NCBI GenBank assembly: GCA_945916025.1
Contig: CAMEGD010000011.1
Location: forward strand, 1-22,303
Direction: 5' to 3'
DNA length: 22,303 bases
From: an uncultured Clostridia bacterium
Lineage (GTDB): Bacteria > Bacillota > Clostridia > Tissierellales > Peptoniphilaceae
The notes beneath the pieces were generated by a model. It did no database searches and was not told the DNA's origin. It saw only the letters and a program-made list of their open reading frames with translations. Below are positions 21,520-22,303 of this stretch, one piece after another; within the stretch, counting starts at the first letter, position 1, and every line of letters begins with the position of its first letter. Position numbers and translations under genes: made by a program.

Positions 21520-22303
21520 ATGGAATTTAATCATATTTCAGTACTACTAGAAGAGAGTATTAATGGTTTAAATATAAAAGAAGATGGAATTTATTTTGAC
21601 GCAACCCTTGGTGGGGCTGGTCATTCAAAGGAAATAGCAAAAAGACTTGTTAGTGGTAAATTAATTGGTATTGATCAAGATGAGGACGCCATAAAAAAAT
21701 CTTCCCAGGTCTTAAAGGATTTTGGGAAAAAGGTAATCATTAGGAAATCAAATTTTGTTGACTTTGACCAGGTATTAGATGACTTAGGCATTGACAAAAT
21801 AGATGGAGCTTTATTAGATTTAGGAGTTTCTTCTTATCAATTAGATACTGGAGAAAGAGGCTTTTCTTACCATCAAGATTTCCCTTTAGATATGAGAATG
21901 GACCAAACAAAATCAATTGATGCCAAGTATGTGGTAAATAATTATTCCAAAGAAGCTTTAGAAGAAATTATTTTCAAATATGGAGAGGAAAGATGGGCCA
22001 GTAGAATAGCCCAATTTATAGTAGATGAGAGGAAAAACAAGGAAATAGCTACTACATATGACTTAGTTGAAGTTATTAAGAAAGCTATTCCAAAGGCTCA
22101 ACGCTTAGATAAACATCCTGCTATAAAAACATTCCAAAGTATAAGAATAGAAGTAAATGATGAATTAAATATTATAGATAAGACAATTACAAAAATTGTC
22201 AACAGACTAAATAAAAAAGGTAGGTTATGTATTATTACATTCCACTCTCTAGAAGATAGGATAGTAAAAAATACCTTTAAATATTTAGAAAAAGATTGTA
22301 TAT
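21520..22303 (+). CDS. rsmH: 16S rRNA (cytosine-1402 N4)-methyltransferase, 3'-truncated by window edge
   Basis: Uses S-adenosylmethionine to methylate C1402 of 16S rRNA in the small-subunit P site. The frame from the ATG at 21520 stays open to the last base: 261 residues of an expected 300-315. Seen: FNHISVLLEE at the N-terminus, the SAM-binding FDATLGGAGHS (26-36), GIDQDEDAI, GALLDLGVSSYQLD, ERGFSY with PLDMRMD, ERWASRIAQFIV, HPAIKTFQSIRIEVNDEL and LCIITFHSLEDRIVK. The Shine-Dalgarno is weak (TTAGGG near 21506), so translation probably couples to mraZ, whose stop is 2 nt upstream. The usual next genes (ftsL, transpeptidase, mraY) would lie outside the window. Confidence 0.95.
   Translation, partial: MEFNHISVLLEESINGLNIKEDGIYFDATLGGAGHSKEIAKRLVSGKLIGIDQDEDAIKKSSQVLKDFGKKVIIRKSNFVDFDQVLDDLGIDKIDGALLDLGVSSYQLDTGERGFSYHQDFPLDMRMDQTKSIDAKYVVNNYSKEALEEIIFKYGEERWASRIAQFIVDERKNKEIATTYDLVEVIKKAIPKAQRLDKHPAIKTFQSIRIEVNDELNIIDKTITKIVNRLNKKGRLCIITFHSLEDRIVKNTFKYLEKDCI

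Overview
The window is low-GC, almost purely genic chromosomal DNA from a Gram-positive anaerobe of the Firmicutes. The mix of a type A-like RNase P RNA, clostridia-style single-chain PurL, a type 2 isoleucyl-tRNA synthetase, TTG/GTG starts behind strong AGGAGG sites and the mraZ-rsmH start of the division cluster fits Tissierellia/Peptoniphilaceae (Anaerococcus-like). The genus is inferred from recall of protein families, not from a search. I saw no mobile element, CRISPR array, tRNA or rRNA.

Layout. (1) 1-2631: the 3' part of purL (purine synthesis), whose C-terminal glutaminase domain has lost catalytic residues. (2) 2667-2980: rnpB, followed by a terminator. (3) 3119-4216: a monocistronic secreted NlpC/P60 peptidoglycan hydrolase, with its own promoter and terminator. 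(4) 4303-10432: a tight co-directional set of an ABC ATPase, a giant FtsX-like permease with an extracellular coiled coil, a BaiN/HI0933-type flavoprotein and an Rrf2 regulator. (5) 10549-13647: ileS, a type 2 enzyme with the swapped GXHH active-site signature, behind its own promoter and a terminator-like hairpin. (6) 13738-16599, minus strand: a class A penicillin-binding protein, convergent with ileS; each has its own terminator. (7) 16728-20901: a five-gene operon hflX-yigZ-nadE-yebC-lgt with overlapping or nearly abutting genes; lgt appears to start at ATT. (8) 21018-22303: an MraZ operator of four AAAGTGG-type boxes, mraZ, and the 5' part of rsmH.

The gene content is mostly housekeeping: purine and NAD synthesis, tRNA processing and charging, ribosome-associated GTPase, cell-wall synthesis and remodelling, lipoprotein maturation. 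I did not find a wholly new multi-gene system. The most unusual points are the degenerate PurL glutaminase domain, the GXHH IleRS (a signature linked to mupirocin resistance), the putative ATT start of lgt, the xxxLxxG-repeat permease, and promoters placed so close to genes that the mRNA would begin at the ribosome binding site.
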